From assembly GCA_023818965.1 (NCBI GenBank), contig JAMWCD010000003.1, positions 62,001-126,000 on the forward strand: 64,000 bases of DNA, written 5' to 3'. Below the pieces are notes generated by a model, which saw nothing but the letters and a program-made list of their open reading frames with translations, was not told the origin of the DNA and searched no databases. The DNA is from Candidatus Omnitrophota bacterium. Lineage in GTDB: Bacteria > Ratteibacteria > UBA8468 > B48-G9 > DTJG01. Positions 17,432-27,283 of this stretch are shown here, in pieces. Both the position numbers and the translations under genes were made by a program. The stretch's first letter is position 1, and each line of letters starts with the position of its first letter.

Positions 17432-18130
17432 ATGCTGGTTTCAATCGTAATACCCGTTTACAACGAAGAAAAAACCATCTCTGAAATAATCTTGCGCGTT
17501 ATCAATGCTGATACAGGAAATTTACAGAAACAGATTATTGTGGTTGATGATGGTTCGTATGACAGAACCCCAGATCTTTTGAAAAAGATAAAGGAAAAAT
17601 ACAGTGATGTTGTTGTCATTACTCATCCTTCAAACAGAGGCAAGGCAGCGGCATTAAAAACAGGATTTTCTTTTGTAAAAGGCGATATTATTATTATTCA
17701 GGATGCTGATTTAGAATATGACCCATCTGATTATATTCGACTTATAACACCAATCATCAAACGCGAAGCAGATATTGTTTTTGGTTCGCGATTCTATTAC
17801 GGTAGACCAACAGGCACAAGTTATTTAAGGTATCTGTGCAATAGATTTCTTACATTTTTATGCAATATTCTATATGGACTGAAAATTACTGACATGGAAA
17901 CTGGCTATAAGGTTTTCTCAAAAAAAGCATTTGAAAAGCTTCACATTACATCAGATGGTTTTGATTTTGAACCCGAGTTTACAATATGGGCTAAAAAAAA
18001 TAATTTCAAAATCAAAGAAATTCCAGTAAAATATCATCCAAGAACATCCAGAAGTGGTAAAAAAATAAAATTCAGGGATGGTATTACTGCACTGCTAACG
18101 ATTTTCAAAATGAAATGGAGAAAATACTGA
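17432..18130 (+). CDS. GT2 family glycosyltransferase, polyprenyl-phosphate sugar transferase-like
   Basis: A 232-residue GT-A enzyme: 'VSIVIPVYNEEKTI' start, 'VVDDGSYDRTPDLL', 'NRGKAAALKTGF', 'IQDADLEYDPSDY' (metal-binding DxD), 'VFGSRFYYGRP', 'DMETGYKVFSKKAF' and 'FDFEPEFTIWA'. This is the set found in DPM1-like enzymes that charge polyprenyl phosphate with a sugar for later use by GT-C enzymes; two such membrane proteins follow in the same run. It has no membrane anchor of its own. A TTG at 17423 is an alternative start; ATG 17432 places the first strand as in relatives. Neither has a clear ribosome site. The stop overlaps the GH2 gene (TGATG). Confidence 0.85.
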   Translation: MLVSIVIPVYNEEKTISEIILRVINADTGNLQKQIIVVDDGSYDRTPDLLKKIKEKYSDVVVITHPSNRGKAAALKTGFSFVKGDIIIIQDADLEYDPSDYIRLITPIIKREADIVFGSRFYYGRPTGTSYLRYLCNRFLTFLCNILYGLKITDMETGYKVFSKKAFEKLHITSDGFDFEPEFTIWAKKNNFKIKEIPVKYHPRTSRSGKKIKFRDGITALLTIFKMKWRKY

Positions 18131-20424
18131 TGAAAGAAAATATATTTTTTCTTTTGCTCGTTTTTGTCTGCGCTTGTTTTGCTACAGAGTTTCCAATGAA
18201 AGATATTTGTATTAACTCGTATATTGACATCTCAGGTCAATGGTTGTTTAAAATGGATTCATCTGATATTGGAATCAAAGAAAAATGGTATGAGAACGAT
18301 TTTGATAGAAAAAACTGGGAACAAGTTATTGTTCCTGGAGTATGGAATAAGAAACCACCTGATATTAAATTTCCTGTTCCAGCAACAATCGGATGGTACA
18401 GTAAAAATATTACCATTCCATCAAACTGGAAAGAAGAGGTTCTTATTGTTTTTCTCGGCTCAATGTATACAACAGATGTATGGGTTGATGGAAATTATGC
18501 TGGAGTCCACAGGGGTGGTTATACTCCATTTTTTATTGATATTACAAAATTTGTAAAACCAGGGAATAAATCCACAATTGTCATAAGGGTTGATAACCGT
18601 CGCGGAAAAACAATTCCTGCTGGACATATGGGATGGCATCCTTATGGCGGAATTTACAGGGAAGTGTATCTCATTCACAGGGGTTTTGTACATCTTGAAA
18701 GTATTTCAACTTCAACAATCATTGAAAGAAATCAAGCAACATTAAAAGTTGAAGCAAACATTGTAAATAATTCAAAATCAAAATACAGCGGAGATATTGT
18801 TTTGCAGTTAAAAGATAAACAGCAAATCTCTGCGTATCAAAGGGCATTTGTCACATTACCTGCAGGTGAAAAGAAAAAAGTATTTTTTGAACTCAAAATA
18901 AGCAACGCAAAATTGTGGTCTCCTGAAAATCCGTATCTTTATAATTTAAGCATTTCCCTTTCTTACCCTATCCCACAAAAAGCTGAATTTCCTGTTGGTT
19001 TAAGACAATTTTCTGTGATGAGCGGAAAACTGTATCTTAATGGAAAAAGAATATACCTTCAGGGTTTTGGTAATCACGAAGAATATCCTGGTTATGGTCC
19101 AATCTTCAATTTTCAAAATGCAAAAAAAGACCTGTTACTGATGAAAAATGTTTTCAATGCCAATGCACTGAGGACAGGTCATTATCCTTTTCACCCTCTT
19201 GTTTTTGACCTTTGCGATAAACTGGGAATTATTGTCCATACAGAAATCCCGGCATGGCAGATTGATAAAAACTTTGTCCAGTCAGATGAAGCATGGAATC
19301 TATGGCTTAAAGGACAACTTGAAGAAATGGTTACAAGTTTAAGGAATCATGCCTGTGTTGCCTTCTGGGGACTTTCCAATGAACTTTATGATGTGCCTGT
19401 TTATCATAAAAGGGCTGCTGATTTTGTCCGCTCTCTGGACAAAGAAAGGTTTATCACAATTGTTTGTGCTTCAACATCAGACCTCCAATCAAACAAAATT
19501 GCAGACATTGTTGCAAGAAACTTTCATTATGGATGGTATCACTCACAGAGTGTTTATGCATTAAGGGAAAAACTTCCAGTTGTATTAAATGCTTCAGAAG
19601 GAAAACCAATCTGGGTAGCTGAAATAGGAGGACTGGCAAATTATGGAAAATATTCAGGTGGCTATGGAGACCAGTCACGGGGTTCAGAAACATATCAGGA
19701 TAAAATTGTTAGATATGGTGTTCAGTACTGTGCAACACAATCAGAACAGATTTGTGGAATCAGTGTATGGACATTAGCAGATTTTTATGGTGAAAACCAG
19801 TTCCTGCCCCATGGAATTCTTAATGAAAACAGGCAACCAAAAATTCTCGGTTATACGATTTGCAATCTTTTTAATGGAGACATTCGACTTTATATTTGTG
19901 AAGAAGACACAATGGTTAAACAAAATGGTACTTACCGTGCATCAATAAGGTATTTTAATCCTGGAGAAAAATCATTCAAAAACCTGATAGCAAAATGGTA
20001 TATTATCAAGGGAAATAAAACAATTAAATCAGGCAGCATAAATTTTGATGTATCAAATAAAAGACAGGATGAAATAGGAAATATTGAGTTTCCTGCACCT
20101 GAACAGGCAGGACTTTATTCTTTATGGGTTGAACTATATGATTCAAATGGCAAATGGCTTTATACAAATAGTGGTTTTTTTGATGTAAAAGAAGTATCAA
20201 TTCCTGGGGTTTTAAGAGTAAAGGTACCCGAAAAATTCAAGAATGTGAAAATGATTTATCAGGGAATTCAGATACCTGTGTACGAAGATATTGGTCTTAT
20301 TCTTCCTTTTGAACAGGGTTCATATACTTTTGAATTCAGGGCAGATGGATATAAACCTGTTTTTTATAATGCAGAAATCACCTCTGGCAGAGCGACTGAT
20401 ATCACAGTCAACCTTGAAAAATGA
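18130..20424 (+). CDS. Secreted glycoside hydrolase family 2 protein
   Basis: A 764-residue protein with a signal peptide ('NIFFLLLVFVCACFATEF'). It has the GH2 order: jelly-roll sugar-binding domain ('SYIDISGQWLFKMD', 'GWYSKNITIPS', 'YTTDVWVDGNYAGVHRGGYTP'), Ig-like domain, then the TIM barrel ('NALRTGHYPFHPLVFDLCDK'). Acid/base Glu418 lies in 'WGLSNELYD' and nucleophile Glu498 in 'WVAEIGGLANYG'. Activity is beta-galactosidase, beta-glucuronidase or beta-mannosidase type. A small C-terminal domain of ~75 residues resembles a PEGA-like module ('GSYTFEFRADGYKPVFY'). The start at 18130 couples with the GT2 stop; the frame also has an ATG at 18115. ATGA overlap follows. Confidence 0.9.
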   Translation: MKENIFFLLLVFVCACFATEFPMKDICINSYIDISGQWLFKMDSSDIGIKEKWYENDFDRKNWEQVIVPGVWNKKPPDIKFPVPATIGWYSKNITIPSNWKEEVLIVFLGSMYTTDVWVDGNYAGVHRGGYTPFFIDITKFVKPGNKSTIVIRVDNRRGKTIPAGHMGWHPYGGIYREVYLIHRGFVHLESISTSTIIERNQATLKVEANIVNNSKSKYSGDIVLQLKDKQQISAYQRAFVTLPAGEKKKVFFELKISNAKLWSPENPYLYNLSISLSYPIPQKAEFPVGLRQFSVMSGKLYLNGKRIYLQGFGNHEEYPGYGPIFNFQNAKKDLLLMKNVFNANALRTGHYPFHPLVFDLCDKLGIIVHTEIPAWQIDKNFVQSDEAWNLWLKGQLEEMVTSLRNHACVAFWGLSNELYDVPVYHKRAADFVRSLDKERFITIVCASTSDLQSNKIADIVARNFHYGWYHSQSVYALREKLPVVLNASEGKPIWVAEIGGLANYGKYSGGYGDQSRGSETYQDKIVRYGVQYCATQSEQICGISVWTLADFYGENQFLPHGILNENRQPKILGYTICNLFNGDIRLYICEEDTMVKQNGTYRASIRYFNPGEKSFKNLIAKWYIIKGNKTIKSGSINFDVSNKRQDEIGNIEFPAPEQAGLYSLWVELYDSNGKWLYTNSGFFDVKEVSIPGVLRVKVPEKFKNVKMIYQGIQIPVYEDIGLILPFEQGSYTFEFRADGYKPVFYNAEITSGRATDITVNLEK

Positions 20425-21977
20425 AAAAAGGACTTTTTGAAAGAATCACATTCATCATTATTGGAATATTATGGCTCTATTTTTCCTTTTTCCATTGTTT
20501 TGATGATGATGAATTTCAACATTGCCATAATGCATTCTTAATCTGGAATGGTCTTACTCCTTACAAGGATTTTTTTGAACATCACCTGCCACTGTACCAT
20601 ATTTTTTTCTCGCCACTTTTTATCTCTGGTTCGCATTACTGGACAATTTTTTTATTCAGAATCATAAGTTTACTGTGCAGTTTCTGGACATTTTCCCTTA
20701 TTTACAGATACCTGAAAAAAAACTATGATTCTTCTGTTGCAGTAATATCTTTGATACTTCTTGCTTTTGTCCCGATGTATCTGATAAAAATGACAGAAGC
20801 GAGACCTGAAAGCATTGCAGTTATGTTTTTTACAATTGCAACCATGAACATTATTTCTGAAAATAAAAATTCCTTCATTTCTGGACTTTTCAGTGGATTG
20901 ATGTGTTGTTTTTCTCAAAAATATTTTTTCCCCTGGATAGGACTTTTTGGGGCAAATATCATTATCACTGGAAGAAAAAATATAAAACCATTTATTGCAG
21001 GATCTTTCATTGCCCTTGTTCCCCTTCTTTTGTATCTTTTTCTCAAAGGTATTGTTCCTGAATTTATCAATTCAACAATTATTACGAATTTCAAATGGAA
21101 ATACAGATTTTCTCCTGCTGGATATCTTTATGAAATGTTCATAACAGCAGGTTTTCTTGTTGCCTGCGGGATTTCAGGAATTATTGGTGAATTTTTCATA
21201 GAAAAAAACAAGAAAATGGCATTATCATTGTTATGCCTTTTAACTGGATGTTTCCTTGGAATTTTCATTGTTCCTGTTCCATACAGACAGATTTTTCTAC
21301 CAGTTTTTATTGTTACGACTATTGCTTCTGGCTGGACAATTCATAAAATTTCAGGCATCGTCCAGCAGAAAAAATTAAAAATTCTTTCTGGGATTATTCT
21401 AATTTTTTGTGCAATCAGTTCTGCCATTACATCAATATCAAAGGAATTTCAGCAAACAAATTTTTCAGACATCAATAAAATGAAAAAAATTGACAGTATT
21501 TCTCCTGATACTACATTTTTTGATGGAAGGTGTCTATTATACTACCGTATGCACACGGGTTATTACGGTTTTATGCATCATGAATTATTGCAGATGCTTG
21601 ACCCTGAAAAATACTCACATCATATTATTGAATCATTGAAAAAAAACAATTTTCCTGTTGTCATATATGATTACAGGGTAAAAGAAATGCCATCGCAAAT
21701 TCAGGACTTTATACAAAAACATTATTGTTTAGCATCAGAGCCCGATATTTATTTACCAGGAGTAAACATAGACAGAAGTCAATTGACTGGTGGAAAAACT
21801 GATTTTGATATATTTGTTTCAGGATGGTATAGAATTTATTTTAGAGGAGAAAATCTTTTGATTGATGGAACTCAGGTGAGGGATAACACCCAAATTTTTC
21901 TACAGGCAGGCAATCACATTGCTGAGACAGATGGATTTGTTGAACAAGTTACAATGATACTTGAAGGAAGAAAATGA
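20421..21977 (+). CDS. GT-C type membrane glycosyltransferase (GT39/83-like)
   Basis: A 518-residue protein with about ten hydrophobic helices and a soluble C-terminal domain. After the first helix comes 'FDDDEFQHCHNAFLIWNG', the acidic Asp-Glu motif of GT-C enzymes in the first outer loop, then 'PYKDFFEHHLPLYHIFFSPL' and 'MTEARPESIAVMF', also usual in this group. Such proteins transfer sugars from polyprenyl phosphate on the outer face of the membrane; the GT2 enzyme two genes upstream would make that donor. Joined to its neighbours by ATGA overlaps on both sides. Confidence 0.78.
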   Translation: MKKGLFERITFIIIGILWLYFSFFHCFDDDEFQHCHNAFLIWNGLTPYKDFFEHHLPLYHIFFSPLFISGSHYWTIFLFRIISLLCSFWTFSLIYRYLKKNYDSSVAVISLILLAFVPMYLIKMTEARPESIAVMFFTIATMNIISENKNSFISGLFSGLMCCFSQKYFFPWIGLFGANIIITGRKNIKPFIAGSFIALVPLLLYLFLKGIVPEFINSTIITNFKWKYRFSPAGYLYEMFITAGFLVACGISGIIGEFFIEKNKKMALSLLCLLTGCFLGIFIVPVPYRQIFLPVFIVTTIASGWTIHKISGIVQQKKLKILSGIILIFCAISSAITSISKEFQQTNFSDINKMKKIDSISPDTTFFDGRCLLYYRMHTGYYGFMHHELLQMLDPEKYSHHIIESLKKNNFPVVIYDYRVKEMPSQIQDFIQKHYCLASEPDIYLPGVNIDRSQLTGGKTDFDIFVSGWYRIYFRGENLLIDGTQVRDNTQIFLQAGNHIAETDGFVEQVTMILEGRK

Positions 21978-23422
21978 AAAAAAATCATATAACATGGTTG
22001 ACAGCAGTAATCGGATTGATATCTGTAGTTATTGTGTTGTTTAATCTTCGCCACCATATCCTGTGTATAAAATTTCCTTATAATCTTGAATACAGAGAAG
22101 GAGTTGTTGCTTACTGGGTAAAAAACTTTGTCAATGGTCAATCACTTTACCCGGAAATTCAGCAAAATCCACCATATGTTCATAATCCATATACCCCATT
22201 GTATTATGTGGTTACAGGACTTACTCAAAAATTAATGAAGACAAAAAGTATTTTTCTTGCTGGAAGATTACTAAGTTTCTTATGTTTGGTTGCTACCAGT
22301 ATGTTGATTTTTGGTATTGTCAAAATGTATGGAACAACAATATCTGGTTTACTTTCAGCAGGAATTTTTTTCTGCAGCCCTGTTGTTACAAATTACGGAT
22401 GTCTTGAAATTGTTGATATGATGGCACTATGTTTTTGCCTTGCAGGAATTTATTATGGTTTGAAAAAAACAAACAGATCAATGATTTTCTCAGGAATTTT
22501 TTGTGCTTGTTCTATTTTAACAAAGCCAGTTTTTGTTATACCAGGGCTCAGTATGCTTTTTTCAAATTTCTTTGATAAAAATGTCAGAAGAAAACTATTT
22601 CCTTTTGCTTTTCTGGTAACCCTTTTTGCAGTTTTCTCTATTCTTTTTTTCAAATATAGAAACAATCTTTTTCAACATCTTCTGCTGTTTAATATGCTAC
22701 CACTGAATTTTTCTCATTTTTTAAATGTTTTCTCACAGGTTGGGGTCAGACATACATTTATTTTTTCATCAATTCCATTGCTTGCTGGAATTATAAAAGA
22801 CAGAAAAAATCCATTATACTGGTACTGTATTTTTATACCCCTGACATTGCTATTTTCAGCAAAAATTGGTTCTGAATCAAATTATTTTCTTGAAATCATT
22901 GCTCTTTCATCAATAGCAGCAGGAATAATTTTCAGCCATGTTGAGGCAAAACAAATCATCGCTGTTGCCTGTCTTGGACAACTTTTCCTTTTCCTGCCAT
23001 TTAAACCTGCACCTGTCTTTACAAAAACATATGGACAGGAAATACCTGGTGCAATTAGCAGTGAACCTGATAAAACACTTATGGAGGTGGATGAAATCAT
23101 CAGTTCTGAACTGATGGGAACATCAGACCCTGTTCTCTCTGAGAATACTGGCTGGCTTGTTTATGCTGATAAAACTGTTTATCTTGAACCCTATCAATTT
23201 TCACTTCTTGCAAAATATGGCAGATGGGATGATACAACCATTGTTGAAATGATAAAAGAGAAACAGTTCAATTTGATTATTATCAATGCAGAAACATATG
23301 AAAAAACAGGAGAAAAATTCACAAAGAACATGCTTGATGCAATGAAATTCAGCTATGCCATAGGGAGAATTATTGGAAACACATATATTCTTGAACCCGT
23401 CATTTCCTGGACAAATGAATAA
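21974..23422 (+). CDS. Second GT-C-like membrane protein
   Basis: A 482-residue protein with about ten helices, similar in layout to the preceding gene. In the first outer loop it has 'NLEYREGVVAYWVKNFVNGQ' followed by 'HNPYTPLYYVVTGL', so the acidic motif is E-YREG instead of DDDE. The C-terminal ~90 residues are soluble ('VLSENTGWLVYADKTVYLEP'). Probably a polyprenyl-phosphate-dependent mannosyl- or arabinosyltransferase-like enzyme; acceptor unknown. It closes the run that began at 17134. Confidence 0.72.
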   Translation: MKKNHITWLTAVIGLISVVIVLFNLRHHILCIKFPYNLEYREGVVAYWVKNFVNGQSLYPEIQQNPPYVHNPYTPLYYVVTGLTQKLMKTKSIFLAGRLLSFLCLVATSMLIFGIVKMYGTTISGLLSAGIFFCSPVVTNYGCLEIVDMMALCFCLAGIYYGLKKTNRSMIFSGIFCACSILTKPVFVIPGLSMLFSNFFDKNVRRKLFPFAFLVTLFAVFSILFFKYRNNLFQHLLLFNMLPLNFSHFLNVFSQVGVRHTFIFSSIPLLAGIIKDRKNPLYWYCIFIPLTLLFSAKIGSESNYFLEIIALSSIAAGIIFSHVEAKQIIAVACLGQLFLFLPFKPAPVFTKTYGQEIPGAISSEPDKTLMEVDEIISSELMGTSDPVLSENTGWLVYADKTVYLEPYQFSLLAKYGRWDDTTIVEMIKEKQFNLIIINAETYEKTGEKFTKNMLDAMKFSYAIGRIIGNTYILEPVISWTNE

Positions 23423-23442
23423 AATTTATTTTTCCCTTATTT

Positions 23443-23471
23443 TTGACTGAAAAAGCAAAAAACAGTAAATT
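23443..23471 (+). promoter_or_regulatory. Promoter of the flavin reductase-like gene
   Basis: TTGACT (23443-23448), 17 bp, TAAATT (23466-23471). The leader would be ~20 bases and include the GGGAG ribosome site. Confidence 0.55.
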
Positions 23472-23497
23472 ATTGGAGAAGCAAACAAGGGAGCACC

Positions 23498-24016
23498 ATG
23501 CAAAAACAGGTTGATATTGAAAAGGCACTTGAAAGAAAATATCCTGAACAGGTTGTCCTTGTAACCACAAGGAACAAACAGGGAAAGGACAATGTAATGG
23601 CAGTTGGATGGGTTGCAATGGCTTCAAGTGAACCTGTGATGTTTGTACTCGGTATCGACCAGCAGGCATGCACATACCAGAATATTATAGAAACAAAACA
23701 ATTTGTTGTTGCCTTTCCATCAGAGAAAATGGCAAAGGAAACTCTGTTTGCAGGCAGTGTTCATGGCTATAATAGAGATAAAATCAGGGAATCAGGATTA
23801 AGGGTTCAGCAGGCAAGTATTGTCAATGCTCCAGTTCTTGTTGATGCTGTAGCAAATTTTGAATGTGAACTCGTTGAAATCACAATGCCAGGTGATTGTC
23901 CTTTAATTGTTGGAAAGGTTGTCTGTGCCTGGGAAAATACGGATAAACAATTGAAACGGCTGTATACCACTGGCAAAAATCATAAACTTTCTGGTGTAAG
24001 GGAAATTGAAACATAA
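23498..24016 (+). CDS. Flavin reductase-like FMN-binding protein
   Basis: A 172-residue split-barrel flavoprotein of the flavin reductase-like domain family. Recognisable are 'PEQVVLVTTRNKQGKDNVMA', the FMN-contact region 'GWVAMASSEPVMFVLGI', 'NIIETKQFVVAFPSEKM', 'FECELVEITMPGDCPLIVGKV' and the C-terminal 'HKLSGVREIET'. Relatives reduce free flavin or act as flavoreductases for other enzymes; many are of unknown role. GGGAG lies seven bases upstream of the ATG, under its own promoter. It is the only clearly cytosolic redox gene between the envelope cluster and the next membrane protein. Confidence 0.82.
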   Translation: MQKQVDIEKALERKYPEQVVLVTTRNKQGKDNVMAVGWVAMASSEPVMFVLGIDQQACTYQNIIETKQFVVAFPSEKMAKETLFAGSVHGYNRDKIRESGLRVQQASIVNAPVLVDAVANFECELVEITMPGDCPLIVGKVVCAWENTDKQLKRLYTTGKNHKLSGVREIET

Positions 24017-24020
24017 CAGA

Positions 24021-26336
24021 ATGCCGAAAAAAATTCTTGTTGCAATTTTTCTGGTCTCTTTAAGCATTTTAATTTTTGAGATTTCACTCATCAGAATATT
24101 TTCAGTGTTGATGAGGTATCATTTTGTTTTTCTGATTGTCTCAATGGCAATGTGTGGCCTTGGTTTTGGTGGAATTCTATCCGCATATCTGAGGAAAAAA
24201 ATACAAAATGAGGAAAAAATAACTGAAATTATTTTCTTTCTTGTTCTGATCACGAGCATTTCAATTCCATTATCAGTTATACTGATTTTAAAGACCCCGC
24301 TGAAGGATTTTCTTTTGGGATATACTGCCATTAGTATAATTCCTTTTATTCCATTTATGATTGCAGGTGCATTTTTCTCATATGTGTTTGAAACATATGG
24401 AAGTATTATGGGAAAACTGTATTTTTCTGACCTGATTGGAGCAGGTGCTGGTTGTCTGGTCGTTTTATATTTGCTGAAAATATTTGGTGGAATCAATACT
24501 GTTTTTTTTGTTAGTGCAATCATTGCAATGGCATCCTTTATTCTCGCATGGAAATCATTAACATGGAAAAAACCAATTATTTCAGTTATTATGTTTTTTG
24601 CCTGTTTTTCTTTTGTTTTTCTTAATTTCAATCATAAATTTTTCAAAATTCCTTTTATCTCAAGTAAAAATCCCGAAGCAACAAAGCCATTATTTACAGC
24701 AGCAGAGAATAATTCTGCACAAATTATTTACACTGAATGGAATGCCTTTGCAAGAACCGATGTTGTTGAATTTTCAGATTTACCTGATATTAAGTATATT
24801 TATACTGATGGCGATGTGCCGACAACAATGCATTTTTTTGATGGATCCATTGAATCAATCAGTTCATTGAAAAATACTGTTTTCTACCTTCCATTTGCTG
24901 ATCTGAAAAAGCCCGAGGTTCTTTCAATTGGTCCTGGTGGTGGGCTTGACATACTTGTTTCAGTCCTTGGCGGAAGTTCAAACATTACGGGTGTTGAAGT
25001 AAATCCGTCAATATTTTCAATTATGGACAAGTTTTCTTATTTCAATGGAAATATTTATAGATATCCTGGGGTTAAAGTTTATCTTGATGATGGAAGAAGT
25101 TTTGTAAAGAGGACAAAAGAAAAATATGACATTATTTATCTTGCCCTGACCCAGAGTGCAACAGGACAAGCAGCAACAGGAGTCCTTACTGAGGGCTATA
25201 TTCATACTCGTGATGCATTCAAAGATTATCTTGAAAAACTTAACGATGACGGTATGATTGTTTTTATTACACAAAATGAACTTCTTTTGTTTCGTGCATT
25301 TGCAACATTTCTTTCAATTCTCAATCAACCACATACTCTCGGAGGACTTCCAAAAATGATGGTTTTTATGTCCCCGGAAGAACAGTTTGCAACAACACCA
25401 TATAGATATGTTCTTATTGCTGGTAAAACTGATTTTTCCAGGGAAAGAAAAGAAAAAATGAAGGACATGGCTGAAAAACTGGGAATCAAAACAATTTTTA
25501 TTCCTGGAATTGTTGCAAAACCTCCATTTGACAAATTCGGTGACTTTGTTGACCTGCATACCTTTGTTTCAACGATAAATTCCTTGCTGGAAAAACCAGT
25601 AAACATTATGCCTGTGAGCGATGACCAGCCATTTTTTCTTGATTTAAGTTTTGGTGTGCCATCACAATTTAAAAAACTTTTGATTTCAATCCTGATTGCT
25701 GTAATATTATGTGCAGGATATGTCTTAAAAAACTCCAGGGAAAGAAGCAACATTACAATGTTTTTCATCATGTATTTTGCCCTCATTGGAACAGGATACA
25801 TGCTCATTGAAATATTTTTAATCCAGAAATTTATGCTTTTTCTCGGACACCCAACTTTTGCAGTAAGTATCGTCCTTTTCAGTATGCTGGCAGGAAGTGG
25901 AATAGGAAGTTTTGTAAGTCAGATGTGGGAAAAACAATTGATAAAAAAGGTTATGATTTCAGCACTGATAACAGGTCTTATTTTTATTTTTTATCTTTTG
26001 TTCCTTACAAAAATTTTTGATATTTTTCTTTATCAAACAAGGTATTTGAGGATATTGATAAGTGTTATTCTTATTCTGCCTGCAGGATTTATTATGGGTA
26101 TTCCTTTTCCATCAGGCATCAGAATCATCAAAAAATATCACACCAGTACCATTTCCTGGCTATGGGCAATTAATGGTCTAATGAGTGTCTGTGGTTCAGT
26201 GCTTGCAATGGTCATTGGAAAAACAATGGGCTTTTCATCAACGTTAATGACAGGTGCCCTTTTATACATTCTTTTATTTTTCATTTGCTACTTTGCAAAA
26301 AATAAAAACTGGTTTCACATTGATTCTTCTTTTTAA
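24021..26336 (+). CDS. Spermidine synthase-like domain in a polytopic membrane protein
   Basis: A protein of about 771 residues: six helices ('LVSLSILIFEISLIRIFSV', 'FSDLIGAGAGCLVVLYLLKI'), then a soluble domain with the Rossmann methyltransferase/aminopropyltransferase fold ('VLSIGPGGGLDILVSVLG', 'ITGVEVNPSIFSIM', 'VYLDDGRSFVKRTKEKYDII', 'LTEGYIHTRDAFKDYLEKL'), then about seven more helices ('YMLIEIFLIQKFMLFLGHP'). The acidic ligand in 'GVEVNP' and 'DDGR' suggest binding of a SAM-type ligand. This fused arrangement is common in Planctomycetes and deltaproteobacteria, with no known function. The frame can start at a TTG at 24006; ATG 24021 is preferred. Confidence 0.8.
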   Translation: MPKKILVAIFLVSLSILIFEISLIRIFSVLMRYHFVFLIVSMAMCGLGFGGILSAYLRKKIQNEEKITEIIFFLVLITSISIPLSVILILKTPLKDFLLGYTAISIIPFIPFMIAGAFFSYVFETYGSIMGKLYFSDLIGAGAGCLVVLYLLKIFGGINTVFFVSAIIAMASFILAWKSLTWKKPIISVIMFFACFSFVFLNFNHKFFKIPFISSKNPEATKPLFTAAENNSAQIIYTEWNAFARTDVVEFSDLPDIKYIYTDGDVPTTMHFFDGSIESISSLKNTVFYLPFADLKKPEVLSIGPGGGLDILVSVLGGSSNITGVEVNPSIFSIMDKFSYFNGNIYRYPGVKVYLDDGRSFVKRTKEKYDIIYLALTQSATGQAATGVLTEGYIHTRDAFKDYLEKLNDDGMIVFITQNELLLFRAFATFLSILNQPHTLGGLPKMMVFMSPEEQFATTPYRYVLIAGKTDFSRERKEKMKDMAEKLGIKTIFIPGIVAKPPFDKFGDFVDLHTFVSTINSLLEKPVNIMPVSDDQPFFLDLSFGVPSQFKKLLISILIAVILCAGYVLKNSRERSNITMFFIMYFALIGTGYMLIEIFLIQKFMLFLGHPTFAVSIVLFSMLAGSGIGSFVSQMWEKQLIKKVMISALITGLIFIFYLLFLTKIFDIFLYQTRYLRILISVILILPAGFIMGIPFPSGIRIIKKYHTSTISWLWAINGLMSVCGSVLAMVIGKTMGFSSTLMTGALLYILLFFICYFAKNKNWFHIDSSF

Positions 26337-26347
26337 AGGGAGCTAAT

Positions 26348-27283
26348 ATGAAGAGAATTGATGTTATTACAGCAGGCGAAATACTTGTTGAGATTATGAG
26401 AAAAGGAACAGTTGTTTCTTTTCTCGAACCAGGAATTTTTCTCGGACCGTATCCAAGTGGTGCACCAGGAATTTTTATTTCTGCTGTCAGCAGAATCAGT
26501 AACAAAAAAATCAAAACAGGAATTATTGGAGTCAGTGGAAATGATGATTTTGGAAAACTTGTTATTCAAAGATTTAAAAATGATGGTGTTGACGTATCCT
26601 GTATTAGAAAAACAAATATTACAACTGGCGTTGCATTCATAAGGTATCTGCCCGATGGTAGTAGAAAATTCATCTTTCATTCAGGTGCTGCAGGATTACT
26701 CGGTCCAGATGATATCAAAGAGCATTATTTCTCATCACTCAAACTTCTCCATATCACAGGAAGTTCCCTTTTTATCAGTGAAACAAGTTTTCAGGCATGT
26801 AAAAAAGCACTTTCACTTGCACTAAAAAAGAAAGCCATCATCAGTTTTGACCCGAATATCAGAAAAGAAATGGCTTCTTTTGAAAAAAATATAAAAAAGG
26901 TCAATTTGTTTCTCAAGCATACAAAAATTCTTTTTACAACAGAGGAAGAAACTTCCATTCTTTTTGGCAGAAAGTCAAAAGAATCAATGATAAAAGAACT
27001 ACAGAAAATGGGGACTGAAATTATTGTCATCAAAAAAGGAGACAAAGGTTCAGAAATTTATTCAGGAAAAGAAAAAATCTCCATTCCTGCATTGAAGGTG
27101 AAAGTAGTTGACCCAACAGGAGCAGGTGATACATATGCTGGTGCATTCGTTGCATCTTTATTACAGGGGAAACATCTCAAAATATGTGGAGAAATCGCCA
27201 GTATCACAGCATCATTGAAATGTACAAGACAGGGACCAATGAGTATCCCCGATTATAACGAAATAAAAAAATACATCAGTTAA
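26348..27283 (+). CDS. PfkB family sugar kinase
   Basis: A 311-residue ribokinase-fold kinase. The ATP/catalytic signature 'VVDPTGAGDTYAGAFVAS' contains the base Asp261; 'ITAGEILVEIMRKG' is the N-terminal strand, 'GVSGNDDFGKLVIQRFKNDG' and 'ITTGVAFIRYLPDGSRKF' follow. In place of the common GGxxxN first signature it has 'YPSGAPGIFISAVSRI', so Asn is missing there, a change also found in some 2-keto-3-deoxygluconate kinase-like members. Likely phosphorylates a keto- or deoxy-sugar. Ribosome site AGGGAG. It overlaps the convergent large gene by four bases at their stops. Confidence 0.85.
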   Translation: MKRIDVITAGEILVEIMRKGTVVSFLEPGIFLGPYPSGAPGIFISAVSRISNKKIKTGIIGVSGNDDFGKLVIQRFKNDGVDVSCIRKTNITTGVAFIRYLPDGSRKFIFHSGAAGLLGPDDIKEHYFSSLKLLHITGSSLFISETSFQACKKALSLALKKKAIISFDPNIRKEMASFEKNIKKVNLFLKHTKILFTTEEETSILFGRKSKESMIKELQKMGTEIIVIKKGDKGSEIYSGKEKISIPALKVKVVDPTGAGDTYAGAFVASLLQGKHLKICGEIASITASLKCTRQGPMSIPDYNEIKKYIS

